From NCBI GenBank assembly GCA_964530325.1, contig CAZHAX010000013.1:28029-92028 (forward strand): a stretch of 64,000 nucleotides of DNA. Direction: 5' to 3'. The translations under genes were made by a program, and so were the position numbers. Source of the DNA: CAZHAX01 sp964530325 (GTDB taxonomy: Bacteria; Chloroflexota; Anaerolineae; B4-G1). Below are positions 42,583 to 50,932 of the stretch, piece after piece. Within the stretch, counting starts at the first letter, position 1. Each line of letters begins with the position of its first letter. The notes below the pieces were generated by a model. That model saw only the letters and a list, made by a program, of their open reading frames with translations. It had not been told where the DNA came from and made no database searches.

Positions 42583-43392
42583 ATGCCTCGAAGACCCATT
42601 TCGTTCGTCAAGCTGGGCGGCTCGCTGATCACAGACAAGTCGCGCCCGTCCACTGCCAGGCCGGCGGTGATCAAACGTCTGGCTGAGGAAACACGCCAGG
42701 CCCTCGACGGCCAGCCCAGCCTCGGTCTGCTCATCGGCCACGGCTCAGGGTCGTTCGGCCATTGGGCGGCCAAGCCGTATTCGACCCGTGACGGGGTTCA
42801 CACCGCGGGCGAGTGGCGGGCCTACGCCAAGGTGGCCGCCGCCGCGGCAGAGCTCAACCGCGTCGTGACGTCCATCTTTCAAGAGGCCGGCGTGCCGGCG
42901 CTGCCCCTGCAGCCATCTGCGAGCGCCAGATGCGAGGACGGCGTTCTGCGCTATCTGGACACCCGCCCCATCGAATCGGCGCTCGAAAACGGTCTGGTTC
43001 CTCTACTCTATGGCGACGTGGCCCTTGACGATGTACGCGGGGCCACGATAGTCTCCACCGAAGGCATCTTCGCCTACCTGGCGGGTGCTCTCAATCCCAA
43101 CCGGGTCCTGCTGCTCGTAGCGGCGCCAGGGGTGCTGGGGCCGGACGGCGCTGTCGTGGAGCGGATCACACCCGCCACTCTACCTGCGCTCCGCTGCTCG
43201 CTTGGAGGGTCCGAGAATGTGGATGTGACCGGCGGGATGGCGAGCAAGGTGGCCACGATGATCGACCTCGTGCAGCGCTTCCCCGGGCTTACCGTCCGTA
43301 TCCTCCCCGGCGGGGAGGAGGGGGCGCTCGCCCAGGCTCTCCATCAACCGGCGGAGCAGATGGGCACGCTCATCTCGGCGGAGGATGTCTAG
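42583..43392 (+). CDS. Isopentenyl phosphate kinase
   Basis: 269 residues, amino-acid-kinase fold. Phosphorylates isopentenyl phosphate to IPP with ATP. 'FVKLGGSLITDK' (Lys10, phosphate-binding), 'LIGHGSGSFGHWAAK' with His60, the catalytic His that separates this enzyme from other members of the fold, 'GDVALDD', 'STEGIFAYLA', 'APGVLGPDG' and 'DVTGGMASKV'. It exists in archaea and Chloroflexota as the last step of the alternative mevalonate pathway. The decarboxylase that should make its substrate lies 24 bp downstream. Confidence 0.95.
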   Translation: MPRRPISFVKLGGSLITDKSRPSTARPAVIKRLAEETRQALDGQPSLGLLIGHGSGSFGHWAAKPYSTRDGVHTAGEWRAYAKVAAAAAELNRVVTSIFQEAGVPALPLQPSASARCEDGVLRYLDTRPIESALENGLVPLLYGDVALDDVRGATIVSTEGIFAYLAGALNPNRVLLLVAAPGVLGPDGAVVERITPATLPALRCSLGGSENVDVTGGMASKVATMIDLVQRFPGLTVRILPGGEEGALAQALHQPAEQMGTLISAEDV

Positions 43393-43416
43393 GCGCACAC
43401 GCGCCTGGACACGCCC

Positions 43417-44406
43417 ATGTCAATGCACAGGGCAACCGCGGCTGCCGGCCCCAACATCGCCTTCGTCAAGTATTGGGGCGACGCGGATGCGGCTCTACAT
43501 CTCCCGGCGAACCCCTCGGTATCGGTCACTCTCGGTGGGCTGAGCACGGTCAGTACCGTTCTGTTCAGCGATGACCTCGAGATGGACGACGTGTTGATCG
43601 ACGGCGCACCAGCATCTGAGTTGGCACAGCAGCGGGTGATCGATCAGCTGGACCGGGTGAGAGCGCTGGCAAAGAGTGAGCTGCGGGCGCGGGTTGTCTC
43701 CAAGAGCAACTTCCCCACCGCTGCGGGTCTGGCCTCCTCGGCGTCGGCGTTCGCCGCGCTGACAACGGCGGCAGCATCCGCTTTGGAGCTAGAGCTTTCT
43801 GAGGAGGCTCTATCAGCGCTGGCCAGGATCGGCTCTGGCTCCGCCTGTCGCTCGATCCCTGGCGGATTCGTCGAGTGGCGCCCGGGAGAGGATCACGAGT
43901 CCTCCTACGCCCGCTCTTTCGCCCCGCCCAACCACTGGACGTTGGTGGACTGCATTGCCATCGTCAGTGAGGAGCACAAGGCGGTGGGCTCGAGCGAAGG
44001 CCACGCCCGCGCTTCCTCGAGTCCGCTATTCAAGGCTCGCGCCGGCACAGCCACCGAGCTCGTTGACCGGTGCAGGTCCGCGATCCTGGAGCGCGATCTG
44101 ACGGCGCTCGGCCGGGCGATGGAGGCGGACGCCCTGATGCTCCACGCCGTGGCCATGACCTCCAAGCCGCCGATCCACTACTGGATGCCGGCTACTGTGC
44201 GCGTAATGCAGGCCGTCGTTGACTGGCGCGCACAGGGGCTTGAGGCCTACTTCACCATCGACGCCGGGCCGAACATCCACTGCTTCTGCGAGTTGAAGGA
44301 TGCCAGTAAGCTCTCCGGGCGCCTGCTGGGACTAGACGGGATTGCGCAGGTGCGTACTGCCGTGCCGGGAGCAGGAGCCCGCCTGGTGGCGGACCATCTG
44401 GTCTAG
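43417..44406 (+). CDS. Mevalonate (mono- or di)phosphate decarboxylase, GHMP family
   Basis: 329 residues. 'NIAFVKYWGDADAALHLPANPSVSVTL' is the family N-terminus; 'SKSNFPTAAGLASSASAFAAL' the phosphate loop; 'GSGSACRSIPGGFVEW' carries the catalytic Arg; 'FTIDAGPNIHCF' the catalytic Asp. Where diphosphate-using enzymes read KYWGK, this reads KYWGD (Lys18 kept, position 22 Asp). With isopentenyl phosphate kinase next door, the likely reaction is decarboxylation of mevalonate 5-phosphate to isopentenyl phosphate, as shown for Roseiflexus castenholzii; the classical reaction cannot be excluded from sequence. Probably co-transcribed with the kinase. Confidence 0.9.
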   Translation: MSMHRATAAAGPNIAFVKYWGDADAALHLPANPSVSVTLGGLSTVSTVLFSDDLEMDDVLIDGAPASELAQQRVIDQLDRVRALAKSELRARVVSKSNFPTAAGLASSASAFAALTTAAASALELELSEEALSALARIGSGSACRSIPGGFVEWRPGEDHESSYARSFAPPNHWTLVDCIAIVSEEHKAVGSSEGHARASSSPLFKARAGTATELVDRCRSAILERDLTALGRAMEADALMLHAVAMTSKPPIHYWMPATVRVMQAVVDWRAQGLEAYFTIDAGPNIHCFCELKDASKLSGRLLGLDGIAQVRTAVPGAGARLVADHLV

Positions 44407-44444
44407 TGGTGACGGGCAGCGCGGGCGGCTGGTCGCCCGGACGA

Positions 44445-44473
44445 TTGACACAAGCAGACCCCCCGGCTATAAT
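44445..44473 (+). promoter_or_regulatory. Consensus promoter of the secD operon
   Basis: TTGACA (44445-44450), 17-base spacer, TATAAT (44468-44473): a full sigma-70 consensus, leader about 33 bases. Confidence 0.9.
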
Positions 44474-44512
44474 GCCCATCGTTGTGCTATCGTCCTCTGC
44501 GAAAGGAAGGCA

Positions 44513-45922
44513 ATGAGCAGTCGCGGGAGCTGGCGCCTGGGCATCGTCATTCTCGTGCTAGCACTGGCCGTAGTGTTCAGCCTCAACCTCGACTTCCCGG
44601 AGTGGGTGGAAGAGATGCTGTTCTGGCGCACGGCGGGCCAGCGGCAGGTTGAGCTCCGGTACGGATCTGAGCTAGAGGAAGGGCTGCAGATCAAGCTTCT
44701 GCCGTCGTTCGGCTACCAGCCCGACGCAGCCACGTTCGAGTCGGCCCGCCAGGTGCTGCAGGATCGCCTCGCCGGCCACGAGCCGGCGGGTGCTTCGGTC
44801 GAGGTTCTTGGCGACGGCATTCTGCTGGTCGAGCTGCAGGGCATCCGCGAACGTGTCTGGCTGACCGACACCCTGCAGTCGATCGGCCTGATCGAGTTCA
44901 TCGACGCCAGCCTTCGCTACGCCGAACCCGGCACCGTGGTGGAGACGGACCTCGACGCCATCGGTCAACCGAAGCCTGAGGACACAGTCTCGACTGGCTT
45001 GGTCGTCACGCCTACCACCACAGAGGAGCAGACTGGTGTCGTGTATGATACCGTGCTCAGCAGCGCGGAGCTGGCAGCCGTCGCTCTAGGCCAGACAAGC
45101 GAGACCGAGTACTACATCCAGTTCCTCGCAGCAGCAGGAGCCCAGAGCGAGTTCGCGGCCTTCACGGGCACCCACGCCGGCGACTACCTCTGCGTTGCGG
45201 TCGACAAGCTGGTCCTCTCCTGTCCCAAGCTGCCGGACACTCGGCTTGAGGGCGTGGTCAATATGCCCGGCATTCGCCTGACAACGGAGGCTGCTGCCCT
45301 GTACGAGGCGCTGCTGGCGTCCGGCCCACTGCCCGTGCCTCTGCAGATCTGGGAGACGGCCGTGCTCGGGCCGGCGCTCGGCGAGGGCACGGTGAGACTG
45401 GTGGCGTTGGGTGCCGCAATCGGGCTGGCAGCCGTTGCCCTGTTCCTCCTGGCGCACTACCGGCTGGCAGGGCTTGTCGCGGTCGCAGCCCTGGTCGCCT
45501 TTGGGCTGACGGCTATTGCGCTGTGCAAGCTGGTCCCCTTGCCCCTGACACTCTGTTCGCTTGCCGGACTTGTCGTCGCTGGCGTGGTCGCCGTCGGCAG
45601 CGTGATCACTACGTTCGAGCGCCTGCGCGAGGAAAAGCGGGCGCGCGGCCTGATATCCTTGCGCTCCATAGGGAGTGCACTCTCCTCCGTGCGGGCCACG
45701 GTCGGCAGTGTCCACTTCGCCCTGCTGGCTCTCGCCGTCCTGCTCTGGTACGTCGGATTGCGCGCGGAGACCCCGGCGATTGTCAGTCTGGGAGAAGCGC
45801 TCCTCTTCGGGACCCTGGCCAGCTTCGTGGTAGCCAGATTGGTGGCTGCCGAGTTGGCCCGCCTGGTGCTTGGAACCACCAGGGAGCCGCTCAACCGATC
45901 GGTCTGGCTGCTTGGCATCTAG
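44513..45922 (+). CDS. secD: SecD-like protein lacking the proton-pathway Asp
   Basis: 469 residues from ATG 44513 (GAAAGGAAGG upstream). TM1 at 9-27, a periplasmic region about 30-300 with degenerate first motif ('YGSELEEGLQIKLLP' where SecD has 'GLDLQGG'), 'GDGILLVELQGIRE', 'GLIEFID', and 'LASGPLPVPLQIWETAVLGPALG', then five helices. Helix 4 'LTLCSLAGLVVAGVVAVGSV' then 'ITTFERLREE' aligns without gaps to E. coli 'LTLPGMAGIVLTLGMAVDAN' then 'VLINERIKEE', but the conserved Asp (E. coli D519) is Gly362. SecD/SecF use proton flow to pull proteins across the membrane; without this Asp that mechanism is doubtful. SecF follows 13 bp later. Confidence 0.85.
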   Translation: MSSRGSWRLGIVILVLALAVVFSLNLDFPEWVEEMLFWRTAGQRQVELRYGSELEEGLQIKLLPSFGYQPDAATFESARQVLQDRLAGHEPAGASVEVLGDGILLVELQGIRERVWLTDTLQSIGLIEFIDASLRYAEPGTVVETDLDAIGQPKPEDTVSTGLVVTPTTTEEQTGVVYDTVLSSAELAAVALGQTSETEYYIQFLAAAGAQSEFAAFTGTHAGDYLCVAVDKLVLSCPKLPDTRLEGVVNMPGIRLTTEAAALYEALLASGPLPVPLQIWETAVLGPALGEGTVRLVALGAAIGLAAVALFLLAHYRLAGLVAVAALVAFGLTAIALCKLVPLPLTLCSLAGLVVAGVVAVGSVITTFERLREEKRARGLISLRSIGSALSSVRATVGSVHFALLALAVLLWYVGLRAETPAIVSLGEALLFGTLASFVVARLVAAELARLVLGTTREPLNRSVWLLGI

Positions 45923-45935
45923 GCTTGGAGGATTC

Positions 45936-47591
45936 ATGTTCGGCATCGTGAAGAGGCGGGCCATATGGCTGATCGCTGCCGCAGTGCTGCTCGTTGCCAG
46001 TGCTGCGGCGGTCGTCGTGGCTCAGGCTCGGTTCGGTTTCCTCGCGCCGGCTGAGGCTGGAGGCAGCCTCGTCGTACTGCATATGGTGGATCAGGGTGTG
46101 GACGAAGAATCGCTCCGCTCGTTCCTCGCCGGGCAGGGGCTGGGCCGTGCCGTGGTTCAGCGACTAGGGCCTGGGGACCCGCAAGCCTTCCGGATAAGAA
46201 CTGCTGCTGCGCTGCCTGAGGACGTCGACGACTGGCTGGGTCCCCTGGAGAGCGAGCTGGGAGCTGTGGACCGAGACTCACTCTCCGCTCAGGCGGTGGT
46301 GACGCCCGGCCCCAGCCTGGCCTCGTCCGTTCTTCCCGTGCTGCTAGCTGCGCTCGGCGTCACGCTCGTCGTCTGGTGGGCGGCCCGAGCTCTGCCCGGC
46401 TCCCTGCGCTACCCTGCAGCGGCGCTGGCCGCGCTCGTCCACGCGGTCGGGATGGCCGTCGGCCTTCATGCCCTGACGGCTCTCATCGTCGGCTGGGCGG
46501 ACAGCACGTCCATTCTCGTGGGCCTGCCGGTCACGGCCGCACTGACGTTTCAGGCGATACTCACAATAGTCGGGCGCGTCCGGACCAACGTGCCCAAGTA
46601 TCGGGGAGATAGCTACAACGGCGTCCTCGTCCGCTCGATGGCCGACTCGATCCACACGCTGCTAGTGACGCTTGTCTGCATCGCTGTGTTGGAGATCGCC
46701 CTGCTCGTCGCGGCAGGCGCGGCCGTCTCCGCCTTGGCCGCGACGGTTCTCTTCGGGGCGGTCGGTTCTGCCTACTCGTCGCTCTTCGTCTTCGTCCCCC
46801 TGCTGGCCGGGCCGGAGACCCGGATTGCCGGTGCCGCTCCGGTTCTGGTATTTGGGGGCGGCAAGGGACGCAGGCGGGAGAAAGCAGGAGCCGCGCCGCA
46901 ACGGCGTGGTGAAGGGGCCGGGGCCGGCCGCTGGAAGCGCTGGCTGCCGATCTTCGTCGCCGCCGTTGTGGTAGTCGCCCTGGTCTGGATACTGATGCCT
47001 ATGTCTGAGATGCCTTCCGATCCCATCGAGCGAAACGGTATGTACAGTGAGCCGCCTCCCATGAAGATCAACCCCGGCAAGCGGTACATCGCCACCTTCG
47101 AGACGGAGAAGGGCGAGTTCGTTGTGGAGCTCTACGCGGACAGGGCGCCCACCACGGTCAACAACTTCGTCTTCCTGGCGACTGAGGGGTTCTACGACAA
47201 CACCACGTTCCACCGCGTGATCCCAGACTTCATGGCCCAGGCAGGCGATCCCACTGCCACCGGGGCGGGCGGCCCTGGCTACGTCATCGACGACGAGTTC
47301 CACCCCGACCTGAAGCACGACCAGCCCGGCGTGCTCTCGATGGCCAACCGGGGGGCGAACACGGGCAGCAGCCAGTTCTTCATCACCTATGAGGCCACGC
47401 CCTGGCTCGATGCCTACGACGAGAACGGCCAGCGCAGGGAGTGCCTAAGCTCACAGGTCTCCTGCCACGCCGTGTTCGGCCGGGTGATCGAGGGGTTTGA
47501 GGTCGTACAGTCACTTACTCCGCGCGACCCAGATCAGTACCCGGACTACGACGGCGATCTGATCTACACCATCCGCATCGAGGAGCGGTAG
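45936..47591 (+). CDS. secF: SecF-like membrane protein fused to an extracytoplasmic cyclophilin
   Basis: 551 residues, one uninterrupted frame from ATG 45936 (TTGGAGG upstream). SecF-like part: TM1 8-30, periplasmic domain 31-130, TM2-6 at about 131-151, 159-183, 190-214, 240-262 and 265-292. 'ILTIVGRVRTN' and 'GSAYSSLFVFVPLL' match SecF 'IVVSDRIREN' and 'GTASSIYVAS'; yet E. coli D213 and R247 correspond to Ala207 and Thr241. A basic linker (293-335), a seventh helix (336-356) and a cyclophilin (about 376-549) follow. The isomerase looks intact: 'FHRVIPDFMAQAGD' (catalytic Arg, Gln), 'SMANRGANTGSSQFFIT', 'WLD'. SecF ends inside the cell, so TM7 places the isomerase outside, at the translocon exit. 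Confidence 0.85.
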   Translation: MFGIVKRRAIWLIAAAVLLVASAAAVVVAQARFGFLAPAEAGGSLVVLHMVDQGVDEESLRSFLAGQGLGRAVVQRLGPGDPQAFRIRTAAALPEDVDDWLGPLESELGAVDRDSLSAQAVVTPGPSLASSVLPVLLAALGVTLVVWWAARALPGSLRYPAAALAALVHAVGMAVGLHALTALIVGWADSTSILVGLPVTAALTFQAILTIVGRVRTNVPKYRGDSYNGVLVRSMADSIHTLLVTLVCIAVLEIALLVAAGAAVSALAATVLFGAVGSAYSSLFVFVPLLAGPETRIAGAAPVLVFGGGKGRRREKAGAAPQRRGEGAGAGRWKRWLPIFVAAVVVVALVWILMPMSEMPSDPIERNGMYSEPPPMKINPGKRYIATFETEKGEFVVELYADRAPTTVNNFVFLATEGFYDNTTFHRVIPDFMAQAGDPTATGAGGPGYVIDDEFHPDLKHDQPGVLSMANRGANTGSSQFFITYEATPWLDAYDENGQRRECLSSQVSCHAVFGRVIEGFEVVQSLTPRDPDQYPDYDGDLIYTIRIEER

Positions 47592-47662
47592 GCCTGGCGC
47601 AGGGTCGGGAGCAGGCAGCCGCTTTTGTCGCTGCCGCTGGCCCGCGTCCGACGAGCAACCAC

Positions 47663-48511
47663 ATGGCCGTGCAGCGCGCTTTCGATACGACCGCCTACCG
47701 CTACCCCGGCGAGCACGTGATCCTGGCCCTGACCATCCTGGCCGTGCTCGCCATCATCGCCCTGACCGCCACGGCCACAGTGTGTCTCAGCGTCGTCTTC
47801 ATCGCCGGGACTGTGCTCTTCGCCTACGGCCGCACTCGCTCCCTCCACCGCGACCTCGTTGGGTGCGCATTCCCGGTCACTCCGCAGGAGGCTCCAGGCC
47901 TGGCTCGTCTCGTGGCCGAGACGGCGGCCCGCCTGCAACCACGCCCAGTGCGCGTGTTCGTTTCTCGGCAGCGGAGTCTCAATGCTTACACCTTCGGGCT
48001 GAGCTCACCCAAGGTCGTCGTCCTGAACTCACCGCTGCTGCAGGTGATGGACGAGGATGAGATGCGCTTCGTCCTGGGGCACGAGTTCGGCCACGTCCGG
48101 CTTGGCCATACCTGGCTGAACTCACTCGTAGGCGGCATGGCCGGTATTCCGAGCCCATCCGCGCTGTCCGCCGTGTTGGCCATGGCCTTCCTGTGGTGGA
48201 ACAGGGCCTGCGAGCATTCTGCAGACCGGGCAGGCTTGCTGGCCTGCGGAAGGCCGGACAAGGCGACAAGCGCTCTATTGAAGCTGGCGGTGGGCAGCGA
48301 TCTGGACACACCGGCTGAGATAGACCAGGCACTGCGTCAGGTAGGCGCCGCGGGCAGCCACCCGCTGGCCAATCTCTCCGAGGCGCTTTCCACCCACCCG
48401 AGGGCGATGAAGCGGATCGAGGAGCTGCGATCGTATGCGGCTTCGGCAGCCTACAGGAGAATGCAGGAGATGGTCGACGCCAACCTGACCAGCACCGCGG
48501 TGGGCGCCTAG
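47663..48511 (+). CDS. M48-family membrane metalloprotease (HtpX-like)
   Basis: 282 residues. Two N-terminal helices (about 18-55), then 'LNAYTFGLSSPKVVVLNSPLLQ', the zinc motif HEFGH in 'EMRFVLGHEFGHVRLGHTWLN' and the third ligand Glu in 'RACEHSADRAGLLA', as in HtpX/Ste24 relatives that cut misfolded membrane proteins. It lies 71 bp after the SecF-cyclophilin gene in the same direction, so it may belong to the same envelope protein quality-control unit; that role is inferred from position. Confidence 0.92.
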   Translation: MAVQRAFDTTAYRYPGEHVILALTILAVLAIIALTATATVCLSVVFIAGTVLFAYGRTRSLHRDLVGCAFPVTPQEAPGLARLVAETAARLQPRPVRVFVSRQRSLNAYTFGLSSPKVVVLNSPLLQVMDEDEMRFVLGHEFGHVRLGHTWLNSLVGGMAGIPSPSALSAVLAMAFLWWNRACEHSADRAGLLACGRPDKATSALLKLAVGSDLDTPAEIDQALRQVGAAGSHPLANLSEALSTHPRAMKRIEELRSYAASAAYRRMQEMVDANLTSTAVGA

Positions 48512-48620
48512 GCCAGGTTAGCAAGCCGATGCGCGGCAGCGCTCCCACCGGCAGGCAGTGCTTCGAGCGCGCGGCATCAGGTCGATGGAACAGGCGCCGC
48601 GGAGGCGGCCCGAGCGCTCC

Positions 48621-49844
48621 CTATTGGGCCGCGGACGTTCCCGCTCCGCCGATCGGCAGGGTGAAGGCGAACTTGGTCCCCTTACCTTCCTGGCTCTCGA
48701 CGGAGATCTGCCCGCCGTGCGCCTCTACTATCCGCCTGGTGATCACCAGTCCCAGGCCGGTCCCCGCAGCCCGCCGCTCCGCATCGGGAACACGGTAGAA
48801 GCGCTCGAATATGCGGGGCAGCGCCTTGCGCGGAATCCCAGGACCGGTGTCTGCCACCTCGACGCGCAGGAACTGACCCTGCCGCTCTACAGAGATGGTG
48901 ATCTGATCTCCCGGCTGGCAGTACTTGATCCCGTTGCCCAACAGGTTGAGCAGTGCTTGATGCAGGCGTTGGGCGTCGCCGAGGATCGTCGGCAATCCTG
49001 CGGGAACCTCGACGGACACGGCGATCTCCTTTGCCTCCGCCTGCGCCCTTGAGACGTTGACGGCGATGCCAACGACCGTGCCGATGTCGACAGGTGTTTG
49101 GGCCATGCCGGCACGCCCCGACTCGAGCCTGGCCAGGTCCAGGTAGTCGCCGACCATCTCGTTGGTGCGCTCGGCCTCGTCCCTGATGATGCGTGCAAAC
49201 TCCAGCCGCTGGTCCGCTTGCGTCTCCGGGCGCTGGATCAGCTCCGCGTAGGCCACTATGGAGGTCAGCGGTGTGCGCATCTCGTGCACCAGCTCGGCCA
49301 CGGCGTCCGACTGCCGGAAGAGGAGAGCGTTCTGGACCGCCACCGCTGCCTGGTCGCTGAGAACGGTCAGCATCTCCACGTCGTCCTCGGTGAACTTGAC
49401 GCCGCCCTTCTTGTTGAGGGCCTCCAGTACGCCGACGACCTTGCCCATCGTGACCATGGGGACGGCCATGATGGACCGGGTGGTGAAGACCGAGAGCTCG
49501 TCCGCCTCGCGATAGAAACGGGGGTCCGTGCGGGCATCCGGCACCACCAGAGGCTTGCCCGTCTTGGCCACCCAGCCGGCTATGCTGCCTTCCATTGGGA
49601 CGACGATTGAGCGCATGCGGTAGACATCGCGACCGGTGGTGGCTTCGAAGTGGAGACGGCCGGTGTTGCGGTCGACCAGCAGGATCGAGCAGGCCTCGGT
49701 CTCCGTGAACTCCTGAGCCGTGGTGATGATCAGGCGCAGCAGCGGCTCCAGATCAAGCGTGGAACTGAGCGCACTGGTGACTTCGATGATCCGCTCGAGG
49801 CGTTCAACGCGCCTGCCGTCGCCGCTCCGCTTCCTCGCAGTCAC
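48621..49844 (-). CDS. GAF-domain histidine kinase
   Basis: 407 residues, soluble. GAF domain about 20-175 ('ACSILLVDRNTGRLHFEATTG', 'GSIAGWVAKTGKPLVVPDAR', 'IMAVPMVTMGKVVGVLEALNK'). HisKA with His in 'VAELVHEMRTPLTSIVAYAEL' near residue 192, HATPase about 285-395 ('LLNLLGNGIKYCQPGD', 'VADTGPGIP', 'IFERFYRVPDAERRAAGTGLGL'). No regulator partner is encoded nearby. Start 4 bp after the sirtuin stop, so the two are translationally coupled. Confidence 0.94.
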   Translation of the reverse strand: MTARKRSGDGRRVERLERIIEVTSALSSTLDLEPLLRLIITTAQEFTETEACSILLVDRNTGRLHFEATTGRDVYRMRSIVVPMEGSIAGWVAKTGKPLVVPDARTDPRFYREADELSVFTTRSIMAVPMVTMGKVVGVLEALNKKGGVKFTEDDVEMLTVLSDQAAVAVQNALLFRQSDAVAELVHEMRTPLTSIVAYAELIQRPETQADQRLEFARIIRDEAERTNEMVGDYLDLARLESGRAGMAQTPVDIGTVVGIAVNVSRAQAEAKEIAVSVEVPAGLPTILGDAQRLHQALLNLLGNGIKYCQPGDQITISVERQGQFLRVEVADTGPGIPRKALPRIFERFYRVPDAERRAAGTGLGLVITRRIVEAHGGQISVESQEGKGTKFAFTLPIGGAGTSAAQ

Positions 49845-49848
49845 GGCT

Positions 49849-50628
49849 CTAGGTCCCCATACCCTCGGCTACAGCCTGCACGATCCGCGGTAGGGCCTCT
49901 GCCACGTCCTCGTGCAGGACGCAATCGGCCACGCGGTCAGCGTATGTAGGGCCGAGATTGACGATCACCAGCCGCCCGCCTTGAGAGCGGACCATCCGCG
50001 GCAGTTCCGAAGCGGGAGTGACGGAGAGTGAGGAGCCGGCGACGAGCATCACGTCCGCCTGCTGAACGTGCTCCCGGGCTCCGGCCATGACGTCGGACGG
50101 CAGTTCCTCGCCGAAGAGCACTGCCGTTGGCTTCATCACAGCTCTACAATCCGCACACCTGGGCGGCTCCCCCGATTCCACGAAGGCATTGAACACATCG
50201 GCCGTGGCTGCGGCCCTGCCGCAGCTGAGACAGACCAACTCGCGCACGTGCCCGTGCAGCTCCAGCACTTCTCTGGACCCAGCCTGCTGGTGCAGGCCAT
50301 CGATGTTCTGCGTTATGACCGCCTTCAGGCGGCCGAGGTTCTCCAGCTCCGCCAGCGCATTATGGGCAGGATTCGGCTCTGCCTCGAGCACGAGCCGCGC
50401 CAGCGGCCTGATCCATTCGCAGAATGCTGTAGGGCTGTTCAGGAAGCCTGATATCGACGCAACCTCGAACGCATCCGCAGACTCCCACAGCCCCGACTCG
50501 GGAGACCGGAAGTCCGGTATCCCAGACGGGGTACTGATTCCGGCTCCTGTCAGGGCCACGGCATGCTTGGCGCTACTAATGAGATCTGCTGCAACCGCCC
50601 CTGGCGATCGTTGGTCCACCCGCGGCAT
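49849..50628 (-). CDS. NAD-dependent protein deacylase (sirtuin)
   Basis: 259 residues from ATG 50628; the frame is open to a GTG at 50703, an alternative start. 'AVALTGAGISTPSGIPDFRSPESGLW' binds NAD, 'VITQNIDGLHQQAG' and 'LELHGHV' (catalytic His) follow, four zinc Cys are CLSC and CADC, then 'KPTAVLFGEELP', 'VAGSSLSVTPASELP' and 'VIVNLGPT'. The Ala-Thr-rich, Tyr/Arg-free pocket does not indicate a desuccinylase, so deacetylation is most likely. It precedes a histidine kinase gene by 4 bp, an unexpected pairing. Confidence 0.93.
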   Translation of the reverse strand: MPRVDQRSPGAVAADLISSAKHAVALTGAGISTPSGIPDFRSPESGLWESADAFEVASISGFLNSPTAFCEWIRPLARLVLEAEPNPAHNALAELENLGRLKAVITQNIDGLHQQAGSREVLELHGHVRELVCLSCGRAAATADVFNAFVESGEPPRCADCRAVMKPTAVLFGEELPSDVMAGAREHVQQADVMLVAGSSLSVTPASELPRMVRSQGGRLVIVNLGPTYADRVADCVLHEDVAEALPRIVQAVAEGMGT

Positions 50629-50738
50629 GAGTACCCCAAGCGCACAGCAGACAGAGCTGGCCACACTGGCGTGCCAGCACGGCCGCCCGTTGCGCTCCAC
50701 CACGGCTGAAGCCTGTCTTGCGCAACGGCCGGCAGTTC

Positions 50739-50768
50739 ATTATACGCCCGCGCAGGCCTGGGCACGAA
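50739..50768 (-). promoter_or_regulatory. Possible promoter of the sirtuin-kinase operon
   Basis: Minus strand: TTCGTG (50768-50763), 18-base spacer, TATAAT (50744-50739). Confidence 0.4.
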
Positions 50769-50905
50769 ATCAGAAGAGTTACAGACTCGTTACGGGCCCT
50801 GTGGTGCGGAGCTGACGCGGCCGCGGCCGCCGCTGCTGCGGCCCCGGGCTCACCCGTACTGTAGCACACGAACTGCAGCCTGGCAAGAGCGCCCAAGAAA
50901 GGAGA

Positions 50906-50929
50906 GGAGACAACCTCGCGGTTGTCTCC
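50906..50929 (-). terminator. Terminator of tRNA-Pro
   Basis: GGAGACAACC (50906-50915) and GGTTGTCTCC (50920-50929) form a perfect 10-bp stem; on the minus strand it is followed by the pyrimidine-rich TCTCCTTTCTT. Confidence 0.8.
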
Positions 50930-50932
50930 CAG

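Larger units (their letters stand above)
50629..50932. other. Intergenic region between the sirtuin and tRNA-Pro
   Basis: Contains a possible minus-strand promoter for the sirtuin (TATAAT at 50744-50739, weak TTCGTG 18 bases upstream) and the tRNA-Pro terminator at 50906-50929. I see no gene. Confidence 0.45.
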
